Source of the DNA: Streptoalloteichus tenebrarius
GTDB lineage: Bacteria; Actinomycetota; Actinomycetes; Mycobacteriales; Pseudonocardiaceae
Assembly (NCBI RefSeq): GCF_024171885.1
Contig: NZ_JAMTCP010000014.1
Location: 60,550 to 124,549, forward strand
DNA: 64,000 nucleotides
Reading direction: 5' to 3'
Shown here piece after piece: positions 35,012-44,224 of this stretch (positions are counted from its first letter, which is position 1; every line of letters begins with the position of its first letter). A program made the position numbers and the translations under genes. The notes under the pieces were generated by a model. It did no database searches, was not told the DNA's origin, and saw only the letters and a program-made list of their open reading frames with translations.

Positions 35012-36022
35012 TCAGCCCCGCCAGTTCGGGGTGGCGGACCACCACGGCGCGGTGTCGATCGGCCCGCGCGTCAGCGCGGTCAGGACCTCGCCGAGCCTGA
35101 CCCACCACGGGCTCATCAGCCGGGGACGGCGCACGATCGCCCGGCACACCGCGTCGGCGGCCTCGGCCGGCGCCAGGGCGGGCAGCCGACCGAGCACCAG
35201 GGCCGGCACGCCCCTCGACACGCGAGGCCTCGGGAACCGGATCGTCGTGGTGACCACGCCGGCGGCCGAGGCCGCGTCGGCCGCCGCGCCGAGCCAGACC
35301 TCGAAGGCGGCCCTGGCGGCGTGGTGGGCGGACCAGCGCGGCGGGGAGACGGCCGCGCCGACCGCGCCGAGGTGGACGACCTGTCCCCGTCCGCGCCTCA
35401 CCATCGACGGCAACAGGCCGAGGAGCAGGCGGGCGGGGCCGCGGTAGTGGGCGTTCATCGTGCGGGCCAGCTCGCGGGCGCGGTCGGCGGTGTGGTCGGC
35501 GGTGTGGTCGGCGGTGTGGTCGGCGACGCGGTCCGACGAGCCGGCGGAGCCGCCCGGGTTGCTCACCACGACGTCCACGTGGCCGTGTTCGGCGAGCACG
35601 CGCCGGACGAGCGGTTCCACGGCCGCGACGTCGGCGAGGTCCACCTGGTACGCGTGCGCCGCGCCGCCGGCGCGGACGATCTCGGCGCGGACCGCGTCGA
35701 GCCGGTCCCGCCGGCGGGCCACCAGCAGCACCGTGGCCCCCGCGGCCGCCAGCCGGCAGGCGGTCGCCCTGCCGATCCCCGAGGACGCGCCGGTCACCAG
35801 CACGGTCCTGCCCGCGACGGCCGCGCGGAGCCGGCGCTCGTCCGGCGGCGGCCAGACCACGCCGAGCGCGCGCCGCAGGGCCGCGAGCACCTCGTCCCGC
35901 CGGCGGAGGGCCTCGTCTGTCCACTGTGGACTCCGTTCCGGCAGGGCCGGGCAGCCCGTCGCGACCGCGAGCCGGAGGCGGCGGCACAGGGCCAGGACCG
36001 ACCACGCCCTCGGCGGCGACAT
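35012..36022 (-). CDS. Short-chain dehydrogenase with all catalytic residues replaced
   Basis: 336 aa. ATG at 36022 has GGGGGAGGGG upstream. The nucleotide-binding TGASSGIGRA (residues 77-86) and ARRRDRLDAV are intact. The SDR tetrad is lost: compared with the family pattern MALN / NVSS / YxxxK, I read MNAH (His192), HLGA (Gly219/Ala220) and AHHAAR (His233, Arg237), and NNAG is SNPG. A 12-bp in-frame repeat (35487-35522) encodes ADHT three times. Homologues of this SDR subtype often sit next to iterative PKS genes, and here it is 88 bp downstream of the PfaA-like PKS on the same strand. NADP(H) could bind, but reduction is unlikely. Confidence 0.85.
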   Translation of the reverse strand: MSPPRAWSVLALCRRLRLAVATGCPALPERSPQWTDEALRRRDEVLAALRRALGVVWPPPDERRLRAAVAGRTVLVTGASSGIGRATACRLAAAGATVLLVARRRDRLDAVRAEIVRAGGAAHAYQVDLADVAAVEPLVRRVLAEHGHVDVVVSNPGGSAGSSDRVADHTADHTADHTADRARELARTMNAHYRGPARLLLGLLPSMVRRGRGQVVHLGAVGAAVSPPRWSAHHAARAAFEVWLGAAADAASAAGVVTTTIRFPRPRVSRGVPALVLGRLPALAPAEAADAVCRAIVRRPRLMSPWWVRLGEVLTALTRGPIDTAPWWSATPNWRG

Positions 36023-36110
36023 CACCCCTCCCCCACCGGCGCGGACGCCGCGCACCGCGTCACCGGAGGTTCGGCAGGTTCGGCGCACGCTCGCACCCCG
36101 GGTCCCCTCC

Positions 36111-39100
36111 TCACTTCTCGGCCGCGCTGGTCTCGGGGGAGGCCACGGACCCCGGTGCCGCCCGCCCCGGCGGGGCGTCCGCCCACGGACCGGACGCGCC
36201 CGCGCCGATGACGACGATCCCGTTGTCGGCGCGGGGCGGGCCGAACTGCCGCACGAACATCTCGGCCCCGCTCTCGGGCGGCAGCAGGGCGGCGCCCCGC
36301 GCGGCCACCAGCTCCGCCAGCTCGGCGCTCCCCGCGCCGGCGGCCCACGGCCCCCAGTTGACCGACGTGACGCGGGCGGTGGGCAGGCACGCGCGCAACG
36401 CGACCGCGTAACGGTTCAGCCCCTCGCTGGCCATCGCGTAGTCGGCCTGCCCCCGGTTGCCGACCAGCCCGACGACCGAGGAGAACAGCACGACGTGCCG
36501 GAGCCGCTCGGTCCCCAGCACGGAGAGCACGTTGTCCAGCCCGACCAGTTTGGTGGCGAGCACCCGCCGGACCTCCTCGGCGGTCTTGTCCACCAGGGGG
36601 CGGTCGACCAGCAGGCCGGCCCCGTGCACGACCCCGGTGACGCGGTCGGCGTGCGGCGCGAGGGCCTCCCGCAGGCGGGCGTGGTCGAGGACGTCCACCG
36701 GCAGGTACTCGACCCGGGGGCCGCACGCGGCCAGGGTCCGGCGCACCTCGCGTCCGGCGCGCACCGCCGAGCACCACCGATCGACCTCCTCCGGCGTGGG
36801 CGCGCCGCCCTGGTCGCCGAGGTGCGCCTCGGCCGCCGCGAGGAGGTCGTCCCCGTCGCGGCCCTCCGCCCACCCCGGCTCCTCCGCCAGCGGCGTCCGG
36901 CCGAGGACGAGCAGGTGGCAGGGGAAGGCGCGGGCCAGGGCGGTCACGCAGTGCGCCGTCACTCCCCTGGCCCCGCCGGTGACGACCAGCAGGTCGTCCG
37001 CTCCGGGACGGGCCGCGTCCCCGGCCGCGCCGGCCTCCGGCTCGTCGGCTCCGGCCAGGTCGAGCGTGGTGCGGCGGTGGTCGTGGTAGACGACGGTCGT
37101 GACCGAGGTGTCGACGTCGAGCAGCTCGGCCGTGACGAACCGGCGCACGGTGTGGTCGTCCAGCTCGGCGCTCAGCTCGACCGAGCGGCAGAACAGCGTC
37201 GGCGCCTCGACGGCCAGCGTCCGCGCCAGCCCGGACACCGCGCCCAGCAGCGTCCTCGGCACGTCCACGTCGGTGGCGCCCGACGTCACGGCCGAGCGGG
37301 TGATCGCGAGGAAGGCGGACCGCCCCTCGCCCGCGCTCGCCTCCAGGTGGCGCTGGGTGTGCTTGGCGACGAGCAACGCGTGGGTGAGCCGGCGCACGCT
37401 GTCCTCGACCGAGCCCACCGGGGTGGCCGCGACCTGCGCGCACACATCCAGCCGTCCGGTCGTCGCCACCAGGTCGGACACGGCCCTTGCCAGCTCGTCC
37501 TCGTCCCAGCCGAGGAGCCGCCGCGTCCCGTCGGCCGGCTCGCGGTCCGCCGCGCCGGGCAGGACCAGCACGTGGACCCGCATGTCCGACGCGCGCAGGG
37601 CCTCGACGACCACGGGCGCGGTCGACGACCCGTCGTCCACCACGAGCGCCACCGCGCCGGGGACGTAGGCGCCGGTGTCGATCTCCGCGTCGGCCAGTTC
37701 CCGGCTCACGACCTGGCGGCAGTGGATGGTCGGAGGCGGGGGCGCGGCGTCTCCGGCCGTGGCGGGCCGCGCTCCGTTCCCGTCCTCGGCCACGTTCTCG
37801 CCCGTACTCTCCGGGGAGGCGGTCGTCCCGTCGGAGGTGGGTGCCGCACCGCCGGCACCGCTGGTGCCGCCGGCAGCGCCCTCCCCGGTGGTGTCCACTC
37901 CCGGGTCCAGGACGATGTCCCACTCCCCGTCCTGCCCCTGCGCGGAGGCCCCTGGCCCTGGCTCGTCCGGCGTGTGCGACGGCGACGGGGGTGGGGCGGG
38001 CCGGGCGCCGCGCTCCCTGGGCGGGTCCGGTTCACCGGATCGACCGGGCGGGGCGGGGCCGACCGACTCGACGGGGACGCTCTCCCGGGGAGCCGGCAGC
38101 TCCACGGGGGCGACCGGTGGGAGCGGGACCGGCGCCCCGTCGGACGACGGCACAGCCGTGGAGGGGGTGGCGGCCCTCGGGTCGGACGTGCGCAGGAAGT
38201 CGAGCAGGGCGTCGCCCGCGCGGACGTGCGCGTCGGCCAACGTCTCGCCGTAGATCCGCAGGTGGTCCAGTGTCGCCCCGGGGCGCGCCCCGTCCGGCCG
38301 GCCGGCGAGGGCCGCCATGGCCTCGCGCACGATCCGCGACTGTCCACTGAGGAACTCGTCGTAGAGCGCGAGCCGCTGGGCGACGAACCGCAGCGCGCCC
38401 TCGTCCCTCGGCGGGACCTCGACGGCCGACCCCGGCGGCACCGCCACCACCGACAGTGGGCCGGTCTCCGCCGGCGCCGACGACACCGACGACACCGATG
38501 ACACCGACGTCTCCGCCGGCACCGACGTCCCGGCTCCTGACGACGGGACGGGCGGGGACGCCTCCGCCTGATTGTCCACAGTAGACACCGAAGCGCCGCC
38601 GATCACGATCACGTCCCCCCGACCGGTCCGCGCGGGCGTGGGAGCCTCCCTGTCGAGGCCCCGGTTGAGCCCCCGGAGCGGGACGCCCGCGACGGCCAGG
38701 GTGAGCGCGGCCCGCTTCAACGCCAGGTCCGAGTCGCCGGAGGGGCCGGCGTCGGTCGCCACGCACAGCACGTCGGGGTCGGGGAGGGTGCGGCGGGCGA
38801 AGCCGGTGAGCACCGCGTTCGGGCCGAACTCCACGAACACCCGGCACCCCTGGTCGTACAGGGCGCGCAGCCGGTCGGCGAACGCCACCGGACGGCGGAG
38901 CTGCTCGGCCAGTACCCTCCGGTTCGCCACCACGTCGGCCCCGTACTCCGCCCCGGGCGTGGTGGCGAGGACCGGGATGCGGGGCGGGAACATCTCCCGG
39001 GTGCGCACGGCGGCGTGGAACGCGTCCACGGCGTGGGCGACGAGCGTCGTGTGGAAGGCGGCGGACGCCGGCAGCCGCCGCGCCCGCACACCCGCCTCCC

Positions 39101-41366
39101 GGCACGCCTCGACCAGTTGCTCCGCCTGCCGGGTGACCCCGCCGACCACGACCTCGTCGGGGGCGTTGACGTTGCAGATGACGAGGTAGGGGAACTCCGC
39201 GATCAGGCGGCGCACCGTGGCCTCGTCCGCGGCCACCGCGACCAGGGCTCCAGGGTCGAAGTCCGGTGGCGCGCCGACGGGCGGAGCCAGCGCGGCCCCC
39301 CTGGCGCGGGCGAGCGCGCAGAAGGTGAGGTCGTCGAAGGCCCCGGCGGCCCACAACGCGGTCAGCTCCCCGAAGCCGTGCCCCAGGCACCCGGCGGGGA
39401 GGAAACCCCGCTCGCTCAGCCACCGGAACTGGCCCGCCGCGAGCGCGCCGATCGCGGGCTGGGCGTACTCGGCGCGGCGCAACGCCTCCCGTTGACGCGC
39501 GGCCGTCCCCTCATCGTCGGTCGGGGGCGGGAAGACCACCCGGGACAGGGGCTCGGTGTCGGCGAAGAAGAGGTTCATGGTGTCGAACGCGGCGCGGACG
39601 GGCGGCACGGACACCGCGGCGGCCCGGCCCATGTTCACGTACTGGCTGCCCTGACCGGCGAACAACGCGGCCACCCGGACCTCCGGCGCCAACGCCGCGC
39701 GGCGGTACGCGACGCCGGCCGGGTCGCTCCACCCCCACCCGCCCGGGTTCGCCCTGAGTCGGGCCGCCGCCCGCTCCACGAGCACGGCCCGTTCCGCCCG
39801 GTCGCGGTGCACGACACCGATCCTGGGGTGGGTTGGCGGAATCTCGTCGGGCTCCACGGGAGTGTCCTCGTCCAGCCGGCGCAGCAGGGTCCGCACGTCG
39901 GGCGCGGACCAGACCGTCACGCGCGCGGCGGGACCGGCCACCCCGGTCACCACGGGCTCGCCGTCGTGTTCCTCCAGCACACAGTGGACGCTCGCGCCGC
40001 AGGGGTCGACGACGGAGACGACGGCCCTGCGGCGACGTCCGACGGGCTCCCTGATCCACGGCAGGGCCACGGGGGTGCCCCGGGGGCCGCCGTCGCCCAC
40101 CGGCCACCCCCGGTCGAGCCGGACGGACCGGTCGGGCCGGTCGGGCCGGTCGGGCCGGTCGGGCCGGTCGGGCCGGTCGACCGTCGTCGGCGGCAGGATC
40201 TTCTGGTGCAGGGCGAGCGCGGCCTTGACCAGGCCGGCCGCGCCGGCCGCCGCCCCGGTGTGCCCGATCTGCGCGGCGACGCCGCCGAGCACGGAGAGCC
40301 CTCGTCCCCGCCTCCGTCCGCGCGGGTCCTCGGCGCCTGATTCGTCCACAGAGGACAGTTCAACGAGGTCGGCGGCGACGACGCGGGGGCGGTCGGCCTC
40401 GACGAGCCCGACCGAGGCCGGATCCACCTCGGCGTCGGCGAACGCCGCGCGCAGCGCCGCGAGCCGCTCCCGTCGGCCCGGCGGGTCGACCTCGGGATTC
40501 CCGCGGTTCCCGGGGTTCCCGCCGTCGCGGGCCGCGCCGAGGCCGAGGAGCACCGCGTAGACCCGGTTGCCGTCCCGCCGCGCGTCGGCCAGGCGGCGCA
40601 GGGCCAGCATCGCGACGCCCTCGCCGGGGGCCGGGTCCTCCGGTCCCGGGGACCAGCCCGGCCCGGCCGGCGGCCGGAGGACCGGCGCGCCCTGGTCGAC
40701 CAGGGCGTCGAGCAGGTCGCAGCCCCCTGTGATCATCATGTCGGCCCTGCCCTCGACCAGCTCGGACACGGCGACCCGCAGGGCGGCGAGCGCGCTCGTC
40801 CCGCCGGCGACGACGTCGCAGCTCAGCGCGCCCAGACCGAACCGGTCGGCGACGAACCCCGACACGTCCCTCGGGGGGAGGCCGGGGAAGCGGGCCTCGT
40901 CGGGGTCGGCGGCGGCGTCCCGCGCCCGGGACCCGCCGACCGCCGGGAGGCCCACCCCGAGCACCACGCCGACCCGGGCGCGGTCGCACCGGGCGGCGCC
41001 GTCCGCCTCGGCGTCCCGCACCACGGCGCGCGCCACCGCGAGGGCGAGGAGGTGACGGGCGTCGGCCACCCGCGCCACGGTGGACGGGAGGCCGAACTCC
41101 ACCGGGTGGAAGGGCACCGGGGGCAGGAGGCCGGCCCTGCGGGGTGTCGCTCCGTCCGGCGCTCCGCGCGTCGCCGGGAGGTCCGTGAGGCAGTCGCGTC
41201 CCGTCACCACGTTGTGCCAGAACTCGCGGAGGTTGGCGGCGCCGGGGAACACCGCGCCCATGCCGACGATCGCGACCGGGTGGTCGCCGAGTCGTCGACC
41301 CCCCTCCGGCGAATGGCTTTCCCGCGCCCCGATTCCCGGCGCCCCGCCACGGACGACCCTGTCCAC
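36111..41366 (-). CDS. PfaA-like polyketide synthase (KS-AT-KR) with eroded active sites
   Basis: 1751 aa, one uninterrupted frame. GTG at 41366 has GGGAGGA upstream. The N-terminal ketosynthase (about 30-470) matches PfaA (VAIVGMGAVFPGAANLREFW) but has VVAGGTSAL where VDAACAGSL is expected (Cys to Gly189) and VEADRPR for VEAHGTG (His to Asp325); His369 of IGHTGAAAG is kept. The acyltransferase (about 560-870) has GQGSQY and AAFHT, but GHGFGELTALW for GHSFGELTALW (Ser to Gly664). A disordered Pro/Ser-rich linker holds no acyl-carrier motif. The KR (from about 1459, VVTGGARGVTAHCV) keeps Ser1630 and Tyr1643, but YAMAS replaces YAMAN. Related synthases make polyunsaturated acyl chains; this one should not be able to elongate. 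Confidence 0.9.
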   Translation of the reverse strand: MDRVVRGGAPGIGARESHSPEGGRRLGDHPVAIVGMGAVFPGAANLREFWHNVVTGRDCLTDLPATRGAPDGATPRRAGLLPPVPFHPVEFGLPSTVARVADARHLLALAVARAVVRDAEADGAARCDRARVGVVLGVGLPAVGGSRARDAAADPDEARFPGLPPRDVSGFVADRFGLGALSCDVVAGGTSALAALRVAVSELVEGRADMMITGGCDLLDALVDQGAPVLRPPAGPGWSPGPEDPAPGEGVAMLALRRLADARRDGNRVYAVLLGLGAARDGGNPGNRGNPEVDPPGRRERLAALRAAFADAEVDPASVGLVEADRPRVVAADLVELSSVDESGAEDPRGRRRGRGLSVLGGVAAQIGHTGAAAGAAGLVKAALALHQKILPPTTVDRPDRPDRPDRPDRPDRSVRLDRGWPVGDGGPRGTPVALPWIREPVGRRRRAVVSVVDPCGASVHCVLEEHDGEPVVTGVAGPAARVTVWSAPDVRTLLRRLDEDTPVEPDEIPPTHPRIGVVHRDRAERAVLVERAAARLRANPGGWGWSDPAGVAYRRAALAPEVRVAALFAGQGSQYVNMGRAAAVSVPPVRAAFDTMNLFFADTEPLSRVVFPPPTDDEGTAARQREALRRAEYAQPAIGALAAGQFRWLSERGFLPAGCLGHGFGELTALWAAGAFDDLTFCALARARGAALAPPVGAPPDFDPGALVAVAADEATVRRLIAEFPYLVICNVNAPDEVVVGGVTRQAEQLVEACREAGVRARRLPASAAFHTTLVAHAVDAFHAAVRTREMFPPRIPVLATTPGAEYGADVVANRRVLAEQLRRPVAFADRLRALYDQGCRVFVEFGPNAVLTGFARRTLPDPDVLCVATDAGPSGDSDLALKRAALTLAVAGVPLRGLNRGLDREAPTPARTGRGDVIVIGGASVSTVDNQAEASPPVPSSGAGTSVPAETSVSSVSSVSSAPAETGPLSVVAVPPGSAVEVPPRDEGALRFVAQRLALYDEFLSGQSRIVREAMAALAGRPDGARPGATLDHLRIYGETLADAHVRAGDALLDFLRTSDPRAATPSTAVPSSDGAPVPLPPVAPVELPAPRESVPVESVGPAPPGRSGEPDPPRERGARPAPPPSPSHTPDEPGPGASAQGQDGEWDIVLDPGVDTTGEGAAGGTSGAGGAAPTSDGTTASPESTGENVAEDGNGARPATAGDAAPPPPTIHCRQVVSRELADAEIDTGAYVPGAVALVVDDGSSTAPVVVEALRASDMRVHVLVLPGAADREPADGTRRLLGWDEDELARAVSDLVATTGRLDVCAQVAATPVGSVEDSVRRLTHALLVAKHTQRHLEASAGEGRSAFLAITRSAVTSGATDVDVPRTLLGAVSGLARTLAVEAPTLFCRSVELSAELDDHTVRRFVTAELLDVDTSVTTVVYHDHRRTTLDLAGADEPEAGAAGDAARPGADDLLVVTGGARGVTAHCVTALARAFPCHLLVLGRTPLAEEPGWAEGRDGDDLLAAAEAHLGDQGGAPTPEEVDRWCSAVRAGREVRRTLAACGPRVEYLPVDVLDHARLREALAPHADRVTGVVHGAGLLVDRPLVDKTAEEVRRVLATKLVGLDNVLSVLGTERLRHVVLFSSVVGLVGNRGQADYAMASEGLNRYAVALRACLPTARVTSVNWGPWAAGAGSAELAELVAARGAALLPPESGAEMFVRQFGPPRADNGIVVIGAGASGPWADAPPGRAAPGSVASPETSAAEK

Positions 41367-41952
41367 GCCAGTCCTCCCACCCGGTTTCTCCCGCGCTCGA
41401 TGTCACCTCGCCGCATCGGGCGCCACAGCGCACCTGTTCGTCCGGCCGACAGTTGTCCGGCCCCGCGTTGTCCGGCCCCGCCCGCCGCGCTTCCCGCGCG
41501 GCCGACGGATCAATTCCCGCCTCCGCCGAACGCCCTGCCCCGCCGGAGGTCGCCGCCCATCGTGACCAAGCCCCCCAGGCCGATCAAGCCAGGTCATCCT
41601 GTCGAGTCATCGGGCCGACCGGTCGCGCTCCCCCCACCGGGCAAGGGCGGTTCACCCATTGGTTCGGCGCGGCGCGCCCCGTTTTCCAAGATCGTTCGTT
41701 GCCCGCGCAAGGACAAGATCGACAATTGTGCTCGGTCCCCGGCGGACAACCGGACCTCTCTTTCCCTCCTCAGAACATCCACGAATTCGCGAGGGATAAG
41801 CGGGTATCGCCGAAAGGGCGAGGAACGCGCGATATGTCCACTGTGGACAAGGTGCGCGCGACGAGGAGACCGCCGTTCCCCGACCCCTTCAGGGACAGGA
41901 CGGGGGCGGGCGACTGGCGCCGCCCACCCCCGTGACCGCCCGGCGGCCAGCC
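41367..41952. other. 586-bp regulatory region upstream of the PKS gene
   Basis: Lower GC than neighbours, especially 41680-41840. It contains GTCCACTGTGGAC at 41836-41848. No gene is supported. It must hold the PKS promoter and the 3' end of the DJ-1 transcript. Confidence 0.45.
41836..41848. repeat. Recurrent 13-bp palindrome GTCCAC(A/T)GTGGAC
   Basis: Perfect copy. Other perfect copies are at 2430-2442, 35919-35931 and 54250-54262. One-mismatch copies: 7827, 21757, 24981, 30145, 31369, 38574, 40344, 46628. Looser: 3676, 19577, 44852, 52851. Both coding and non-coding locations occur. Confidence 0.8.
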
Positions 41953-42591
41953 TCAGCCCCTCGCGGCCTCACGCAGGATCTCGACGGCGCGCGCCCGGAC
42001 CGGCTGCGACGCCTGGCTCGGCGCGCCGGCGTGGAACGGCGGCCGGGGGTCGTACTCGATGGCGAGCTGGACCCCCTCCGCGGTGACCTGGTCGGCCAGC
42101 CTCGCCGCGAGGGCCAGCGCCATGTCGATCCCCGACGAGACGCCGGCCGCCGTGACGACCCGGTGGGCGTCCTGGAACACGACGCGCTCGGGCAGGAACC
42201 GCGCGCCGTACGCCTCCAACCGCTGCGCGGCTCCCCAGTGGGTCGTCGCGTCCAGACCGTCGAGGATCCCGGCGGCGCCGAGGAGCAGGGAGCCGGTGCA
42301 GACCGAGGCCGTCCACCGCGTGGTCGCGTGGACCTTCGCCAGCCAGGGCACCAGCTCCGGCGGCGGCGCCAGGCTGCCCTCGCCGCCGGGGACGACGAGG
42401 ACGTCGCAGGCGTCCACCTCGTCGAGGGCGGCGTCGGCGGTGATCGCCAACGCGCCGCTGTCGGCGCGAACCTCGCCCTTCTCGGTCGCGACGAACAGCA
42501 CCTCCGCGCCCGGCACGAGCCGAAGGACCTCGTAGGGCCCCACGGCGTCGAGCGCGGTGAAGGACGGGAAGAGAGGGATCACGACGCGCAT
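41953..42591 (-). CDS. DJ-1/PfpI family protein
   Basis: 212 aa, class I glutamine amidotransferase-like fold. ATG at 42591 starts MRVVIPLFPSFTALDAVGPY; the N-terminal pattern and DVLVVPGGEGSL are typical of the isonitrile hydratase/ThiJ group. The nucleophile elbow is SVCTGSLLLGAAGIL (cysteine present), and HWGAAQRLEAYGA follows with a conserved-looking histidine. Could act as an isonitrile hydratase, glyoxalase or amidase. Monocistronic. Confidence 0.85.
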   Translation of the reverse strand: MRVVIPLFPSFTALDAVGPYEVLRLVPGAEVLFVATEKGEVRADSGALAITADAALDEVDACDVLVVPGGEGSLAPPPELVPWLAKVHATTRWTASVCTGSLLLGAAGILDGLDATTHWGAAQRLEAYGARFLPERVVFQDAHRVVTAAGVSSGIDMALALAARLADQVTAEGVQLAIEYDPRPPFHAGAPSQASQPVRARAVEILREAARG

Positions 42592-43084
42592 GCTGAGTCC
42601 TTGTCCCTGAGGTGACGGTGATGACCGCAGAAGATCAGAAGGGGTACCGGGAGGACATCCCTCTCGCGACCGATGTGGCGTCCACACCCGACGGTCACCG
42701 CGCCCCGGGCGGCGGCGCTCCGAATCGTGGGTGAGCGCGGGAGGACGCAGAACCCGGTGACCGGCTCGGGCGGGATGTCGCTGGGCACGGCGCGGGAGGT
42801 GGGGCCGCGGCCGCCGTTGGGGTTGAGCCGTTGTTCGACGCGGCACGGGTGGCGGTGACGGGTTGTACGCCCGTCGTGCCGGGTCGGGAGTGGGGCACGC
42901 GGTTGAACCTGCACGCGGTCGAACCTGTTCGGGCCGCCGCCCAGCCTCGGCCTCGGTCGGCACCCCCGCCACCAACCGACCAGCACCCGCCCGCCGCGCC
43001 GCCGCCCGCACCCAGCGAACACACCGCCGGCGCGCCCGCCGCCGCACCCCCGGTCTGGTCAGCCGCTGGCGGTGTCGCTACCGC

Positions 43085-43230
43085 GCCAGGGCGTGTCTGG
43101 TGGATCTTGTTGTTGGGGCCCGGCGGAGTCCTGGCTCCTGGGCAAGAAGTCGGGGGTGGGATGCGGCGCGGGGCGGTGTGGGAGCCGTTGTCGCCGGACC
43201 GGTCGCCACGTCGCGGCAGGCCGAACCTCC
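43085..43230 (+). pseudogene. IS5-family N-terminal fragment, second copy
   Basis: About 135 bp closely similar to the 5' end of the IS5 remnant at 25677-25811: GGGCGTGTCTGGTGGATC end, then the same coding piece MRRGAVWEPLSPDRSPRRG. The rest of the transposase is missing. It marks an old insertion. Confidence 0.7.
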
Positions 43231-43500
43231 GCCAACGCCAGCGCGCCCACCTCCCACTCCGCCAAGGGAAAGCCCTCGACGACCACGGCCACCGCGACCG
43301 CCGCCGCCAACCCCGACGGGTCTCACACGGCGCCACCACCGCGTCGACCAACCTCGCGCCCCGAACGGACAACGCCGTCGCCCGCGACCCCAACGCCCCG
43401 TCCACGAACAGGTCGAACAGGTCCCCCGCCAACCCCCGCACCGCCAGCTCCGGTGCCTGTTCGCTCGCGAAGGCTCCACACCGAGCTGACGACCGGTTTT

Positions 43501-43532
43501 CGCGGAGCGCGAAGGGGGTTGCGCGCTCCGCG
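43501..43532. terminator. 10-bp GC hairpin
   Basis: CGCGGAGCGC (43501-43510) pairs with GCGCTCCGCG (43523-43532) around a 12-nt loop. It lies in the IS debris upstream of the DinB gene. Confidence 0.4.
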
Positions 43533-43598
43533 CTCGGTCTGGTCGTCTCGCCGGTGCGATCCGACGTGCGACGAGGGGACGTGGTGGCGGTGCCGACC

Positions 43599-44171
43599 AT
43601 GGTGCGCGACGTGACCGACGAGCGGGACGCGCTGCTGGCGTTCCTGGCCGAGCAACGGGCCGCGTTGCGGCGCGCCGTCCACGGGCTGACCGACGCGCAG
43701 GCCGCCGCCACGCCGAGCGCCAGCGGACTGAGCCTCGGCGCGCTGGTCAAGCACGCCGGGCAGGTCGAGAGCACGTGGATGGACCTGGTGGCGGGAGAGG
43801 AGGTCCGGCTCCCCGACGAGCGGGACGCGTTCCGGATGACCCCGGACGAGACGCTGGACCGGTTGCTCGCCGACTACGCGGCCGCGGCGGAGCGGACGGA
43901 CGCCGTGGTCGCGGCCGAGCCCGACCTGGGCCGCCGGGTCGATCTGACCCCGATGAGCCCGCTCCTGCCCGCCGGCGCGGGCCGCACGGTTCGGTGGGTC
44001 GTGTTCCACCTGGTCGAGGAGACCGCGCGGCACGCGGGCCACGCCGACGTCATCCGCGAGTCCCTGGACGGCGCGAGCGCCCTCGACCTCGTCTCGGCCG
44101 TGGGCGCCCCGCTCATCCCGGAGTACCCGCACCTCACGATGGGCAGTGTGGCGTCGCGGACAGGGCAGTGA
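43599..44171 (+). CDS. DinB-family (DUF664-like) protein
   Basis: 190 aa, four-helix bundle. ATG at 43599 gives MVRDVTDERDALLAFLAEQR. The three metal-binding histidines of the family can be placed: ALVKHAGQVESTW, VVFHLVEETARHAGHADVIR. In mycothiol-producing actinobacteria some DinB proteins are mycothiol-dependent transferases or isomerases, which would fit with the mycothiol amidase gene elsewhere in the window (inference). The start is weakly supported by the upstream sequence. Confidence 0.82.
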   Translation: MVRDVTDERDALLAFLAEQRAALRRAVHGLTDAQAAATPSASGLSLGALVKHAGQVESTWMDLVAGEEVRLPDERDAFRMTPDETLDRLLADYAAAAERTDAVVAAEPDLGRRVDLTPMSPLLPAGAGRTVRWVVFHLVEETARHAGHADVIRESLDGASALDLVSAVGAPLIPEYPHLTMGSVASRTGQ

Positions 44172-44224
44172 CCTGACGAACGAATCGCGCCCGGGACGAG
44201 GGCGCGCGACCTAGCATCGCCGGC

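Larger units (their letters stand above)
42592..43598. other. 1-kb region with an IS5 fragment, otherwise no gene
   Basis: Apart from the IS5-like fragment at 43085-43230 and the terminator-like hairpin at 43501-43532, nothing coherent is seen. Open frames here are compositional shadows. Confidence 0.4.

Noticed and set aside
36022..37923. Alternative 633-codon minus-strand frame overlapping the end of the PKS
   Set aside because: Out-of-frame shadow of the PKS KR region; the PKS frame has clear domain homology.
42695..43774. Minus-strand frame of 359 codons across the IS5 scrap
   Set aside because: Spans unrelated sequences (IS fragment, DinB antisense) and shows no coherent family.
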